The translations under genes were made by a program, and so were the position numbers. This document shows, piece after piece, positions 26,313-35,372 of a DNA stretch of 64,000 nucleotides. Source of the stretch: Methylobacterium gnaphalii (GTDB lineage Bacteria > Pseudomonadota > Alphaproteobacteria > Rhizobiales > Beijerinckiaceae); assembly GCF_007992215.1 (NCBI RefSeq), contig NZ_BJZV01000016.1, forward strand, positions 1-64,000, read 5' to 3'. Under the pieces are notes generated by a model. That model searched no databases. It saw only the letters and a list, made by a program, of their open reading frames with translations, and was not told where the DNA came from. The first letter of the stretch is position 1, and each line of letters begins with the position of its first letter.

Positions 26313-26540
26313 GTGCTTTGTCGAAAAACGCGCCACGATCTCATAACCCCTTGTTTCATTTCATGTATTGTTCGAGCATGCTGCAGCACTCGATCACGAC
26401 GGCGCTCGCCTGCACGAAGTATGTGCATGGAAACAATGCAGTTTCTGTTGCTTAGAGTGGCACCGCTGCACAAATTTCGGGAACTCGGCCAACGTTAGCC
26501 GCTTTGTTGGTGGCTTCGATCCGGACCTGGAAAGACGATC

Positions 26541-26801
26541 ATGACCACTCGCATTCTCGCTGGCGCCGTACTCGGCCTGCTCGTGTCCACCACGGCCTTC
26601 GCTCAGAGCTATACGGCGCCTGCCGGCATCCCTACCGCAACCGCCCCCGGCGGCCTCGAAGGTCGTGGCGGCAACTTCTACGCGACCGGTTCCAACTATG
26701 GCGTCCGCGGCGATGCCGCCCGCGGCTACTCGGCGGATGACGCACTTTCGACCGGCTCGATCCGCAACACCCGCGGCAGCCGTTCGGGCGCTTCGCGCTA
26801 A
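26541..26801 (+). CDS. Tiny secreted Gly-rich protein, APAG family member B
   Basis: 86 residues. A signal peptide covers residues 1-22 (LGLLVSTTAFAQ) and the mature chain begins SYTAPAGIPTATAPGG, almost identical to the start of member C at 33.9 kb. The rest is Gly/Ser/Arg-rich and includes STGSIRNTRGSR near the end; the TGSI/TGSV stretch is shared with C. It is monocistronic: about 280 bases follow the upstream gene and a terminator comes directly after. No cysteines, no known domain. Confidence 0.8.
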   Translation: MTTRILAGAVLGLLVSTTAFAQSYTAPAGIPTATAPGGLEGRGGNFYATGSNYGVRGDAARGYSADDALSTGSIRNTRGSRSGASR

Positions 26802-26834
26802 GCGATCCGATCACCGGTCCTGGCTGGATAAGAG

Positions 26835-26864
26835 GCCCGGAAGCTTCGGCTCCGGGCTTCTTTC
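26835..26864 (+). terminator. Intrinsic terminator after APAG protein B
   Basis: GCCCGGA (26835-26841) pairs with TCCGGGC (26851-26857), then TTCTTTC. Confidence 0.75.
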
Positions 26865-26884
26865 ATGTCCGCAGCTCCGGGGCT

Positions 26885-26894
26885 GTGCATACAC
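26885..26894 (+). promoter_or_regulatory. Predicted GntR operator, distal copy, before BMP operon 2
   Basis: GTGCATACAC, identical to a second copy 94 bases downstream. The spacing is close to nine helical turns, which would allow looping or cooperative binding. Confidence 0.65.
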
Positions 26895-26978
26895 GGATGT
26901 CGTTCGATCGCGCAGAATCACGATGCCCTGCCGCCTCTTCCTTTGGCGTCGAGCGCGCGGATGTGCTGCTGCTTCAGC

Positions 26979-26988
26979 GTGCATACAC
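26979..26988 (+). promoter_or_regulatory. Predicted GntR operator, proximal copy, before BMP operon 2
   Basis: GTGCATACAC, identical to the copy at 26885. It lies 153 bases upstream of the GTG start of the binding-protein gene. Between 26989 and 27141 no gene is present. Confidence 0.65.
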
Positions 26989-27141
26989 AGACGTATTTTT
27001 AGGCCGAACGGGCTGTACCCACAGGTCCACAGAGCGCAATTCGCCTGTGTCAAATGCCGAAATTCTCGGCTTCGTCGTGTGATAGGCCAAGCCTAGACTT
27101 CGCTCCCGTCAATCGATCGGGTTGAGACGGAGCATATCACA

Positions 27142-28248
27142 GTGGCGGATCGGTCGCTTTCGCGCAGACACCTCCTCGGAGGCGCAGCCGCACTTGCCGC
27201 GAGCGGGCTTCCGCTCCGCAGCGCCCGGGCAGCTGGATCGCTGACCGTGGGTGTCATCTATGTCGGCCCGAAGGACGACTACGGATACAACCAGGCGCAT
27301 GCCGAGGCGGCCAAGGCCCTCAAGGCCATGAGCGGCGTCGAAGTCACCGAAGAAGAGCGTGTGCCCGAGACCAACGCCGTCGAGAAGACCATGGAGAGCA
27401 TGATCAATCTCGACGGGGCGACGCTGCTGCTTCCGACGTCGTTCGGCTATTACAACCCCTACCTTCTGTCCGAGGCCAAGAAGAACCCGAAGATCCAGTT
27501 CCGCCATTGCGGTGGGTTGTGGACCGACAAGGACCCGAAGAACGCAGGTTCCTATTTCGGCTATATTGCCCAGGGTCAGTATCTGAACGGCATCACCGCC
27601 GCATATGCCTCGAAATCGAAAAAGATCGGCTTCGTCGCTGCTAAGCCGATCCCGCAGGTTCTCAACAACATCAACGCGTTCCTGCTTGGGGCGCAAAGTG
27701 TCGATCCGAACATCACCTGCCAGGTCATCTTCACGGGTGAATGGTCGCTGGCAGTGAAGGAGGCAGAGGCTACCAACGCGCTCATCGACGGCGGCGCCGA
27801 TGTCGTGACCTGCCACGTCGACAGCCCGAAGGTCGTGGTCGAGACGGCAGCCCGTCGTGGCGCCTTCGTCTGCGGTTACCATGTCGATCAGTCGCCGCTG
27901 GCACCGCAGAAATATCTCACCGGCGCCGAATGGAACTGGCTGCCGATCTACAAGAGCTTTGCCGAGGCGATGCTGGCCGGCAAGGTTCCGGAGCACTTCG
28001 TACGTGGCGGCCTGTCGGACGGCTACGTCAAGATGAGCCCTTATGGACCCGGCGTCAGCGACGCTGCCCGCAAGAACGCCGACGCGGTGAAGGCCGAGAT
28101 GCTCAAGGGCGGCTTCCAGATCATCAAGGGGCCGCTCAAGGACAATGCGGGCAAGGAGATCCTCCCCTCCGGAAAGGCCTATGCAGAGAAGGCGGTGGAA
28201 CTCGAGAGCACGAATTACCTCGTCTCCGGTGTGAAGGGTTCGGTCTGA
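27142..28248 (+). CDS. BMP-family substrate-binding protein, system 2
   Basis: 368 residues from GTG 27142 (GGAG about nine bases upstream). The N-terminus SLSRRHLLGGAAALAASG is a Tat-type signal with twin Arg, cleaved near SARAAG. The mature part, SLTVGVIYVGPKDDYGYNQAHAEAAKAL, is clearly related to the system 1 binding protein and keeps the INAFLLGAQSVDPNI block. Tat export suggests folding before export. It heads an operon with two permeases, formamidase, biuret hydrolase and the ATPase, so biuret or a related ureide is a plausible ligand. Confidence 0.92.
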   Translation: MADRSLSRRHLLGGAAALAASGLPLRSARAAGSLTVGVIYVGPKDDYGYNQAHAEAAKALKAMSGVEVTEEERVPETNAVEKTMESMINLDGATLLLPTSFGYYNPYLLSEAKKNPKIQFRHCGGLWTDKDPKNAGSYFGYIAQGQYLNGITAAYASKSKKIGFVAAKPIPQVLNNINAFLLGAQSVDPNITCQVIFTGEWSLAVKEAEATNALIDGGADVVTCHVDSPKVVVETAARRGAFVCGYHVDQSPLAPQKYLTGAEWNWLPIYKSFAEAMLAGKVPEHFVRGGLSDGYVKMSPYGPGVSDAARKNADAVKAEMLKGGFQIIKGPLKDNAGKEILPSGKAYAEKAVELESTNYLVSGVKGSV

Positions 28249-28315
28249 GAGAGGCGGTTGGCACAGTTTCTGCCGCCGATCCGAAATCGGACGTGAGCCC
28301 TGAAGGGAGATAGAC

Positions 28316-29479
28316 GTGGTTGCCGATGCCGCTCCATCGCAGCTGGCTGCCGCACCGTCGCGCGCGCCGGTGGGCCTCCAGATTCGAGCCTGGCTGGCCC
28401 GCCGCGCGGAATCCATCGCGATTCCCGTCGCGGCGGCCTTAGCTGGCTTTGCGCTGTTCGGGCTATTCCTGGCCTGCCTCGGCAAGTCCCCGTTCCAGCT
28501 CATCGACATCGTCTATCGAGGCGGCTTCGGGTCGTCCTTTGCCCTGGGCAACAGTCTCCAGCGGGCTGCACCCCTGCTCTTCGCAGCGCTCTGCGTCGCG
28601 TTGCCGGCGAGGCTCGGTCTCGTCGTCATCGGTGGTGAGGGTGCGATCATTCTCGGGGGTATCGCTGCAGCCGCTGCAGCACAGCCCCTCGCCTCTCTGC
28701 CAGCCGCGCTCGCCATTCCCCTGATGGCCTGTGCGGCGGCGGTCGTCGGAGCCGTCTGGATCGGCGCCGTCGGCTGGCTCCAGGCCTATCGGGGCGTCAA
28801 CGCGACGATCTCCAGCCTGCTTCTGTCCTACATCGCGATCGCCATCTCGAACCATCTGATCGAGGGGCCGCTGCGCGATCCGACCAGCCTCAACAAGCCC
28901 TCGACGCTGCCGATCGGCGATGCCTTCATGCTGTCGCCGATGCCCTGGATTGGTGTGCATTGGGGGCTCGGCTGCGGGGTCGTCGCCTGTATCGTCGCCT
29001 ACGTGCTGATGGACCGCACGACGCTCGGCTTCGCCGCGCGGATCGCCGGCGGCAATGTGCGGGCCGCGCAGATTCAGGGATTGCCGGTCGGCCGTCTCAT
29101 CGTCGGCTTCACGGCCCTGGGCGGGGCCTTCGCCGCGCTTGCCGGCTTCTTCGAGGTGGTTGCCGTACAGGGCACCGCCAACGGCACCCTGGCGGCCGGC
29201 TACGGCTATACCGGCATCCTCGTCGCGTTCCTGGGCCGCCAGAACCCCCTCGCGATCGTGCCCGTGGCCGTCCTCCTCGGCGGGATCGAGGCGAGCTCCG
29301 GCTTGATCCAACGACGGATGCAGCTGCCGGACGCGACGGTGCTGGTGTTCGAGGGCCTGCTCTTCCTCGTCGTGCTTCTGAGCGAGACGCTTTACGGCCG
29401 CTTCAAGATCTTCAGCCCGCATCTGTGGGCTGAGAAGCGCGAGACGGCATCCGCGTCTGCGGTATCGGTGGCGGCATGA
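28316..29479 (+). CDS. ABC transporter permease 1, BMP type, system 2
   Basis: 387 residues from GTG 28316 with AGGGAGA upstream. A 35-residue cytoplasmic N-terminus precedes about nine to ten membrane spans. Family blocks are LGLVVIGGEGAIILGGIAAA, VNATISSLLLSYIAIAISNHLIEGPLRDP and GYGYTGILVAFLGRQNPLAI. The stop overlaps the start of permease 2 (ATGA). Confidence 0.9.
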   Translation: MVADAAPSQLAAAPSRAPVGLQIRAWLARRAESIAIPVAAALAGFALFGLFLACLGKSPFQLIDIVYRGGFGSSFALGNSLQRAAPLLFAALCVALPARLGLVVIGGEGAIILGGIAAAAAAQPLASLPAALAIPLMACAAAVVGAVWIGAVGWLQAYRGVNATISSLLLSYIAIAISNHLIEGPLRDPTSLNKPSTLPIGDAFMLSPMPWIGVHWGLGCGVVACIVAYVLMDRTTLGFAARIAGGNVRAAQIQGLPVGRLIVGFTALGGAFAALAGFFEVVAVQGTANGTLAAGYGYTGILVAFLGRQNPLAIVPVAVLLGGIEASSGLIQRRMQLPDATVLVFEGLLFLVVLLSETLYGRFKIFSPHLWAEKRETASASAVSVAA

Positions 29480-30399
29480 GCGACGGTCTCGGTATCTGGA
29501 CAGTGCTGCTCGCGGTGGTCGGCGGCGCGATCCGCGTTTCGACCCCCTTTCTCTTCGTCAGCCTGGGTGAGACCATCACCGAGCGATCGGGCCGGATCAA
29601 CCTCGGGCTCGAAGGCACTCTCGTCTTCGGGGCGATGTCAGCCTATGCGACCGCCGTGATGTCGGGCTCGCCCTGGGCCGGCGTTGCGGTGGCCGGCCTT
29701 GCCGGTGGCGCCTTCGGTCTCCTGCACGGCTATGTCTGCCAGCTGCCCCGCGTGAACGACGTCGCCATCGGCATCGCGCTGATGCTGTTCGGTTCCGGCC
29801 TCGCCTTCTTCCTCGGCAAGCCCTTTATCCAGCCCTCGGCGCCCCCGCTCCCGGCGATCCCGTTCGGCTTCTGGTCGGATCTGCCGCAGGTCCAGGCCGC
29901 CCTTCGCGTCAACGTCCTGTTCCTCGTAGGCGCGGCGCTGTCTGTCTTCCTGTGGTGGGCATTCCGGAACACCAAGGCTGGTCTGATCGTCCGCGTCGCC
30001 GGCGACAGCGCGGATGCGGCCCGCGCCATGGGCTACGACGTCGACCGCATTCGCCTCTACGCCACGGGCGCCGGTGGTGTGCTCGCGGGGATCGGGGGCG
30101 CCTATCTCTCGCTCTACTATCCGGGCTCCTGGAACGAGGGCATCTCCTCTGGACAGGGCCTGATGGCGGTGGCGCTCGTGATCTTCGCCCGCTGGAACCC
30201 CCTCGCCTGCTTCGGCGCGGCTTTGCTCTTCGGCGGCGCCGGCGCCCTCGGGCCTGCGCTGCAATCGGTCGGCGTCTCGCAGGGGTACTACCTCTACTAC
30301 GCGGCGCCCTACGTTCTCACCCTCGCCCTTCTGATCTTAACGTCGTCGCCCAATCGGGCGCTCGCCGGAGCGCCGGGCGAATTGTCCCTTTCGAAATGA
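29476..30399 (+). CDS. ABC transporter permease 2, BMP type, system 2
   Basis: 307 residues starting at the ATGA overlap. It has GETITERSGRINLGLEGTLVFGA and the RVNDVAIGIALMLFGSGLAFFLG block, then AGGVLAGIGGAYLSLYYPGSW, matching the second permease of system 1. Nine spans are expected. It is followed after ten bases by the formamidase gene. Confidence 0.9.
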   Translation: MSDGLGIWTVLLAVVGGAIRVSTPFLFVSLGETITERSGRINLGLEGTLVFGAMSAYATAVMSGSPWAGVAVAGLAGGAFGLLHGYVCQLPRVNDVAIGIALMLFGSGLAFFLGKPFIQPSAPPLPAIPFGFWSDLPQVQAALRVNVLFLVGAALSVFLWWAFRNTKAGLIVRVAGDSADAARAMGYDVDRIRLYATGAGGVLAGIGGAYLSLYYPGSWNEGISSGQGLMAVALVIFARWNPLACFGAALLFGGAGALGPALQSVGVSQGYYLYYAAPYVLTLALLILTSSPNRALAGAPGELSLSK

Positions 30400-30409
30400 G
30401 GAGCCCGGA

Positions 30410-31438
30410 ATGAACGGCCTCGGAGGTCTCAACAAATCGCCGAACGGCGTCGTCATCGGCCTCGTTCAGCTGCAACTGCCGACCGTCGTGACGAAGGCCG
30501 ATCTCGAGGCGCAGACGGCTCGGATCGTCTCGCTCGTGGCCAAGGCGCGCGCCAATCTCGGCACGATGGACCTCGTCGTCTTCCCCGAATACGCGCTGCA
30601 CGGCCTGTCGATGGACACCAATCCGGAGATCATGTGCCGCCTCGATGGTCCCGAAGTCGCGGCGTTCAAGAAGGCCTGCATCGACAACAAGATCTGGGGC
30701 TGCTTCTCCATCATGGAGTACAATCCCAACGGCTATCCCTACAATTCCGGCATCATCATCGACGACCAGGGTGAGCTGAAGCTCTACTATCGCAAGATGC
30801 ACCCCTGGGTGCCGGTCGAGCCATGGGAGCCCGGCAATCTCGGCATTCCGGTGATCGAGGGCCCGAAGGGGGCCAAGATCGCCCTCATCATCTGCCACGA
30901 CGGCATGTTCCCGGAGATGGCGCGCGAATGCGCCTACAAGGGCGCCGAGATCATGATCCGCACGGCCGGATACACCGCGCCGATCCGCCAGTCCTGGCGC
31001 TTCACCAACCAGTCGAACGCCTTCTGCAACCTGATGGTGACCGCCAATGTCTGCATGTGCGGCTCGGACGGCAGCTTCGACTCCATGGGCGAAGGCATGA
31101 TCGTCAACTTCGACGGCACGGTCACCGCCCATGGCACGACCGGACGCGTCGACGAGATCATCACCGCCGAGGTTCGGCCCGACCTCGTGCGCGAGGCGCG
31201 CATCCATTGGGGTGTCGAGAACAACATCTATCAGTTCGGCCACCGCGGCTACACGGCGGTGAAGGGCGGCGCCGGGGACTGCCCCTACACCTACATGCAG
31301 GATCTCGCGGCCGGCCAATACAAGCTGCCCTGGGAAGCCGAGGTGAAGGTCGTCGACGGCACGAGCTGCGGCTTTCCCGCGCCGACGCGCTCCTTCGGTG
31401 AAGCCAAGGCGGCGGATACGCGCGAGGCTGCAGAGTGA
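30410..31438 (+). CDS. amiF: Formamidase, nitrilase superfamily (AmiF-like)
   Basis: 342 residues with the nitrilase triad Glu60 ([10 protein letters not shown]), Lys129 (YYRKMHPW) and Cys162 ([15 protein letters not shown]). The ordered motifs [19 protein letters not shown] and [17 protein letters not shown] are characteristic of AmiF formamidases and close aliphatic amidases; 335-345 residues is their usual length. It hydrolyses formamide to formate and ammonia in the cytosol. The gene lies inside a BMP transporter operon and overlaps biuH by GTGA, so its true substrate may be a small formyl or carbamoyl compound taken up by this transporter. Confidence 0.88.
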   Translation: MNGLGGLNKSPNGVVIGLVQLQLPTVVTKADLEAQTARIVSLVAKARANLGTMDLVVFPEYALHGLSMDTNPEIMCRLDGPEVAAFKKACIDNKIWGCFSIMEYNPNGYPYNSGIIIDDQGELKLYYRKMHPWVPVEPWEPGNLGIPVIEGPKGAKIALIICHDGMFPEMARECAYKGAEIMIRTAGYTAPIRQSWRFTNQSNAFCNLMVTANVCMCGSDGSFDSMGEGMIVNFDGTVTAHGTTGRVDEIITAEVRPDLVREARIHWGVENNIYQFGHRGYTAVKGGAGDCPYTYMQDLAAGQYKLPWEAEVKVVDGTSCGFPAPTRSFGEAKAADTREAAE

Positions 31439-32151
31439 GCCTCGCGGCCTTCCCCGAGGCCGTGCCGGCGAGCGGTACCTTCGCCGAGGCACAGCCCTAT
31501 CCCTGGCCCTATGACGGTGACTTGCGCCCCGACAACACGGCTCTGGTCATCATCGACATGCAGACCGATTTCTGCGGCGTCGGCGGTTATGTCGACGCCA
31601 TGGGCTACGACATTGCCCTGACACGGGCGCCGATCGGACCGATCGGCCAGCTGCTCGCGGCGGCACGCAAGCACGGCTACCACGTCATCCATACCCGTGA
31701 GGGCCACCGCCCCGATCTCGCCGACCTTCCCGCCAACAAGCAGTGGCGCTCGCGCCGGATCGGCGCTGGCATCGGTGATCCCGGCCCCTGCGGACGCGTT
31801 CTCGTGCGCGGCGAGCCGGGCTGGGAGATCATCCCGGAACTGGCGCCGCTGCCGGGCGAGCCGGTCATCGACAAGCCCGGCAAGGGCTCCTTCTGCGCGA
31901 CCGATCTGGAGTTGATCCTGAACCAGCGGGGCATCCGCAACCTGATCCTCACGGGGATCACCACGGATGTCTGCGTTCACACCACGATGCGCGAGGCCAA
32001 TGATCGCGGCTTCGAATGCGTGATCATCTCGGACGGTACGGCTGCGACCGATCCCGGCAACCACGAGGCCGCGCTCAAGATGGTGACGATGCAGGGCGGC
32101 GTCTTCGGGGCAGTCGCCTGCTCCGACGCGCTCCTTCGGGTCATGGAGTGA
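31435..32151 (+). CDS. biuH: Biuret hydrolase (isochorismatase-like hydrolase)
   Basis: 238 residues from GTG 31435 overlapping the amiF stop. The triad is Asp41 (VIIDMQTDF), Lys147 ([10 protein letters not shown]) and Cys180 (TTDVCVHTT). It matches the Rhizobium leguminosarum BiuH sequence as I remember it across its length: [62 protein letters not shown] and LTGITTDVC. BiuH converts biuret to allophanate and ammonia; allophanate goes to AtzF. Placement between permeases and the ATPase of BMP system 2 suggests that uptake and hydrolysis are coupled. Confidence 0.92.
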   Translation: MSLAAFPEAVPASGTFAEAQPYPWPYDGDLRPDNTALVIIDMQTDFCGVGGYVDAMGYDIALTRAPIGPIGQLLAAARKHGYHVIHTREGHRPDLADLPANKQWRSRRIGAGIGDPGPCGRVLVRGEPGWEIIPELAPLPGEPVIDKPGKGSFCATDLELILNQRGIRNLILTGITTDVCVHTTMREANDRGFECVIISDGTAATDPGNHEAALKMVTMQGGVFGAVACSDALLRVME

Positions 32152-32155
32152 ACTC

Positions 32156-33712
32156 GTGGTGTTGATCCCGGCGCCTCCGCAGATTCCCGACGGTGCCATC
32201 GGCGTCGAGACCATCGGCATGACCAAGCGCTTCGGCGCTTTCACGGCGCTCGAAGACGTTTCCATGACGATCGCCGCGGGTGGATTTCACGCGCTGCTCG
32301 GCGAGAACGGCGCGGGCAAGTCCACGCTGGTGAAATGCGTGATGGGCTTCTACGCGCCGACGTCTGGCCATGTGCTGGTCGGTGGCCGTGAAGCCGAGAT
32401 CACCAATCCGAAGGGCGCGCAGGCGCGTGGGCTCGGCATGGTCTACCAGCATTTCACGCTGGTGCCGTCGCTGACGGGAGCCGAGAACCTCGTCATCGCC
32501 CGTTCCGACGCGCCGGCGGTGATCAACTGGGCCTCCGAACGCGCCGCGCTGTCGGATTTCATGAGCGGCATGCCGTTCAAGCTGAACCTCGACCGGCCGG
32601 TCGCGGAACTCGCTGCGGGCGAGAAGCAGAAGCTCGAAATCGTCAAGCAGCTCTACCTGAAGGCGCGCTTCCTTATTCTCGACGAGCCCACCTCCGTGCT
32701 GACGCCAGCCGAGGCCGAGGAGGTGCTCGGGCTGCTGCGCGCCATGACCGATCGTGGCGACCTCACCGTGCTGATGATCAGTCACAAGTTTCGCGAGGTC
32801 GAAGCCTTCGCCCGCACGTTGAGCGTTCTGCGGCGGGGCAGGCTCGTCGGTGGCGGTGCCGTGGGTGAGCTCTCGCGCGACGATATGGCGTCCATGATGA
32901 TCGGCGAACGCGCGATCCGCACGGTTGCCGCCCGCATCGGCGAACCGGATCCATCGAACGAGATCCTCAGGATCGAGGGCGTCACCGCGCGGGACGTTTC
33001 GGGTCTGCGCGAGATCGCGATCGAGGATCTGCGCGTGCGCGCCCGGGAGATCGTCGGGATCGCCGGTGTTTCGGGCAACGGCCAGAAGGAGCTCGCCGAC
33101 GTGCTCGGCGGCCAGATCCGGGCCACAGGCGGCCGCGTGATCGTCGAGGGCGAGGTCTATTCGGGCAAGCGTGCCGAAAGCCGAGCCCACCGCGTGCGCT
33201 TCATCCCCGAGGAGCCTCTGCGCAACGCGTGTGCGCCGCGCATGTCGGTTGCCGAGAATCTCGCCTTCCGCGCCTTCGACAGGCGCGGCGACGATCCGGA
33301 CAAGCCGCCAACACTCTGGCTGAACAAGGGTGCGATGGGCCGCCGCGCCAAGGATCTGATCGCGCGGTTCAAGGTGAAGACCGCCTCGTCCGAGGCTCCG
33401 ATCGCGACCCTGTCCGGCGGCAATGTCCAGCGGGCCGTGCTGGCGCGCGAGCTCACTGATCCGGTCGACCTGCTGATCGTGGTCAATCCTTGCTTTGGGC
33501 TCGACTTTGCTGCGGTTTCGGAGATCCGAAACCGGATCGTCGCCGCGAGGAATGCTGGCGCCGCCGTTCTGCTGATCAGCGAAGATCTCGACGAGATCCT
33601 GGAGCTCTCGGATCGGATCGTGGTGATGTCGGAGGGGCGTCTCGTCTACGAGACGCCAGGAGCATCTGCCGAAGTTGGTGTCATCGGACAACACATGGCA
33701 GGGCATCACTAG
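32156..33712 (+). CDS. ABC transporter ATPase, BMP type, system 2
   Basis: 518 residues from GTG 32156, two ABC domains. Domain 1 has GENGAGKSTLVKCVMGFY, AAGEKQKLEIVKQLY and RFLILDEPTSVLTP. Domain 2 has GVSGNGQKELADVLGG, ATLSGGNVQRAVLAREL and LLIVVNPCFGLDFAA, the usual degenerate partner. It is unusual in being last in the operon, after the two hydrolases. The next unit, APAG protein C, begins about 160 bases later. Confidence 0.92.
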   Translation: MVLIPAPPQIPDGAIGVETIGMTKRFGAFTALEDVSMTIAAGGFHALLGENGAGKSTLVKCVMGFYAPTSGHVLVGGREAEITNPKGAQARGLGMVYQHFTLVPSLTGAENLVIARSDAPAVINWASERAALSDFMSGMPFKLNLDRPVAELAAGEKQKLEIVKQLYLKARFLILDEPTSVLTPAEAEEVLGLLRAMTDRGDLTVLMISHKFREVEAFARTLSVLRRGRLVGGGAVGELSRDDMASMMIGERAIRTVAARIGEPDPSNEILRIEGVTARDVSGLREIAIEDLRVRAREIVGIAGVSGNGQKELADVLGGQIRATGGRVIVEGEVYSGKRAESRAHRVRFIPEEPLRNACAPRMSVAENLAFRAFDRRGDDPDKPPTLWLNKGAMGRRAKDLIARFKVKTASSEAPIATLSGGNVQRAVLARELTDPVDLLIVVNPCFGLDFAAVSEIRNRIVAARNAGAAVLLISEDLDEILELSDRIVVMSEGRLVYETPGASAEVGVIGQHMAGHH

Positions 33713-33874
33713 AGCCGGTACCTGCGTCTCTCCTGTCGGACGGGCGCCAGCTTTTCGAGTTTCTCGAACGATTCCTTCGATCTTATTCGGGTTTTCGCGA
33801 GGGCCGATCGGGACGATCTTAGCTTCATCAGATGGCGGCAACGGGCCGTCACCACCGTTCCGATGGAGCCGATC

Positions 33875-34093
33875 ATGTCCCGCCTTCTTGCCGCTTCCGC
33901 TCTCGTCTTGACCCTCGCTGCCGGTTCGGCCCAGGCGCAGAGCTACACCGCTCCGGCCGGCATCCCCGCTGCCGCGGCTCCGGGCAATTCCGACGCCGTC
34001 CGTGGCTGGAGCCGCAACGCGTCCGGCACCTTCGACGGCCTGACCACGGGCTCGGTCTCGCAGCAGCGTCAGGGCCGGTCCTCGAACCGTTGA
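33875..34093 (+). CDS. Tiny secreted protein, APAG family member C
   Basis: 72 residues from ATG 33875, with GGAG six bases upstream. The signal peptide (SALVLTLAAGSAQAQ) is followed by SYTAPAGIPAAAAPGN, nearly the same as member B, then a Ser/Gly/Gln-rich tail containing LTTGSVSQQRQGRSS. Its own terminator follows. The mature chain is about 50 residues, with no cysteines or known domain. Confidence 0.78.
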   Translation: MSRLLAASALVLTLAAGSAQAQSYTAPAGIPAAAAPGNSDAVRGWSRNASGTFDGLTTGSVSQQRQGRSSNR

Positions 34094-34122
34094 TCCCAGC
34101 CGATCATTGCAGACCGTTTCAG

Positions 34123-34152
34123 AGCCGGCCCCGAAACTGGGGCCGGCTTCGT
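34123..34152 (+). terminator. Strong intrinsic terminator after APAG protein C
   Basis: AGCCGGCCCC (34123-34132) pairs perfectly with GGGGCCGGCT (34139-34148) around a six-base loop, followed by TTCGTT. Confidence 0.85.
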
Positions 34153-34229
34153 TGTGTCAGGCCACCGGCTTCAGCCTTGCTTCCAGATTCCTCGACGTGC
34201 TCTGCCGCGCGTCGTTCGAGGAATTCGGC

Positions 34230-35198
34230 ATGCAGGGCCCCGGGACACCGACATTCGATCAGTTGCGCGTCTTCCTGACCGTCGTCGAAACCGGGAGCTT
34301 TGCCGCAGCCGGTCGCCGTCTCAACCGCGCGACCTCGGTGATCAGCTATGCGATCGCGAATCTCGAGCTTCAGCTCGGCCTTCCGTTGTTCGATCGGAAC
34401 TCGACGAGAAAACCGCAACTGACGGAAGCCGGGCGAGCCGTTCTCGGAGAAGCGCGAACGGTGGCACACAGCCTCGATGCGCTGCGCGCCAAGGTCGGCG
34501 GGATGCTGGGAGGCCTCGAATCCGAAGTCAGCCTCGTCGTCAGCGTCCTGCTGTCCGGCGCCAGGCTCGTCGACGTGCTGACCGCCTTCGAGCATGAATT
34601 CCCCAGCGTCGCGCTGCGGTTGAACGTCGAAGCCTTGGGCGCCATCCAGCAACACGTGGTCAGCAAGGCTGCGATGATCGGGATCAGCGTCGAACTCTGG
34701 GACGACGGCAGCAGCCCGCTCGAACATACCGCTATCGGGCATGTCGAGATGCTGCCTGTTGCGGCCCCCTCGCATCCCCTCGCCTCCGCCTCCGGGGTCA
34801 AGCCGGGCCTGGCCAGGGAGCATATCCAGCTCGTCATCGCGGATCGCTCGCCGCTGTCGAAGGGCCAGGAGTTCGGCGTGGTCGCCACGCGAACCTGGCG
34901 CCTTTCGGATCTCAGCTCGAAGCACACGCTGCTTCTCGCGGGAATCGGGTGGGGCAGCATGCCTGCGCACATGGTCGAGGCCGATCTCGCTGCCGGCCGC
35001 CTCGTCGAACTGCATGTTCCCGAAGCTACGCATCGCACGCTCCCACTCACGGCGATCTACCGAACCGACACGCCGCCCGGCCCGGCCGGACGTTGGCTGA
35101 TCAACCGCTTCGTCGAACAGGTGGACGGGGGCAGTCTCGGCCAGACCATCGACGGAGCGAAGCCTTCGAGACGGCCTGCAGTGGCTGTAGCTGGATGA
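34230..35198 (+). CDS. LysR-family regulator
   Basis: 322 residues from ATG 34230, preceded by GAGGA seven bases upstream; a longer frame from 34107 would run through the terminator at 34123-34152 and is rejected. The winged helix covers FDQLRVFLTVVETGSFAAAGRRLNRATSVISYAIANLE. An effector domain follows with ESEVSLVVSVLLSGARLVDVLTAFE. It is read in the same direction as atzF, which begins 174 bases downstream, and resembles regulators that control the gene beside them. Ligand unknown. Confidence 0.88.
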   Translation: MQGPGTPTFDQLRVFLTVVETGSFAAAGRRLNRATSVISYAIANLELQLGLPLFDRNSTRKPQLTEAGRAVLGEARTVAHSLDALRAKVGGMLGGLESEVSLVVSVLLSGARLVDVLTAFEHEFPSVALRLNVEALGAIQQHVVSKAAMIGISVELWDDGSSPLEHTAIGHVEMLPVAAPSHPLASASGVKPGLAREHIQLVIADRSPLSKGQEFGVVATRTWRLSDLSSKHTLLLAGIGWGSMPAHMVEADLAAGRLVELHVPEATHRTLPLTAIYRTDTPPGPAGRWLINRFVEQVDGGSLGQTIDGAKPSRRPAVAVAG

Positions 35199-35327
35199 TC
35201 GAGCGAGGCCGGTGTCTCTTCTCGTGACGCCGATGGAGATGGTCACCGTTCACGCTGGCAGCCCGCTTGCTCTGAAACAGGTGGAACATGCAGCCAGCCG
35301 GAAAGCTGCCGGTTCAGAGTGCCATTC

Positions 35328-35337
35328 GTGTATACAA
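35328..35337 (+). promoter_or_regulatory. Predicted GntR operator before atzF
   Basis: GTGTATACAA, identical to the site at 42589 and one base from the perfect palindrome at 23893. It lies 35 bases upstream of the TTG start of atzF, a position suited to repression. Confidence 0.68.
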
Positions 35338-35372
35338 AACGGGCACATCTGTCTCTCGAGGAGCACAACGCT

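Noticed and set aside
34107..35198. Longer start for the second LysR gene
   Set aside because: The extension runs through the strong terminator at 34123-34152, and the ATG at 34230 has a good ribosome site next to the helix-turn-helix.
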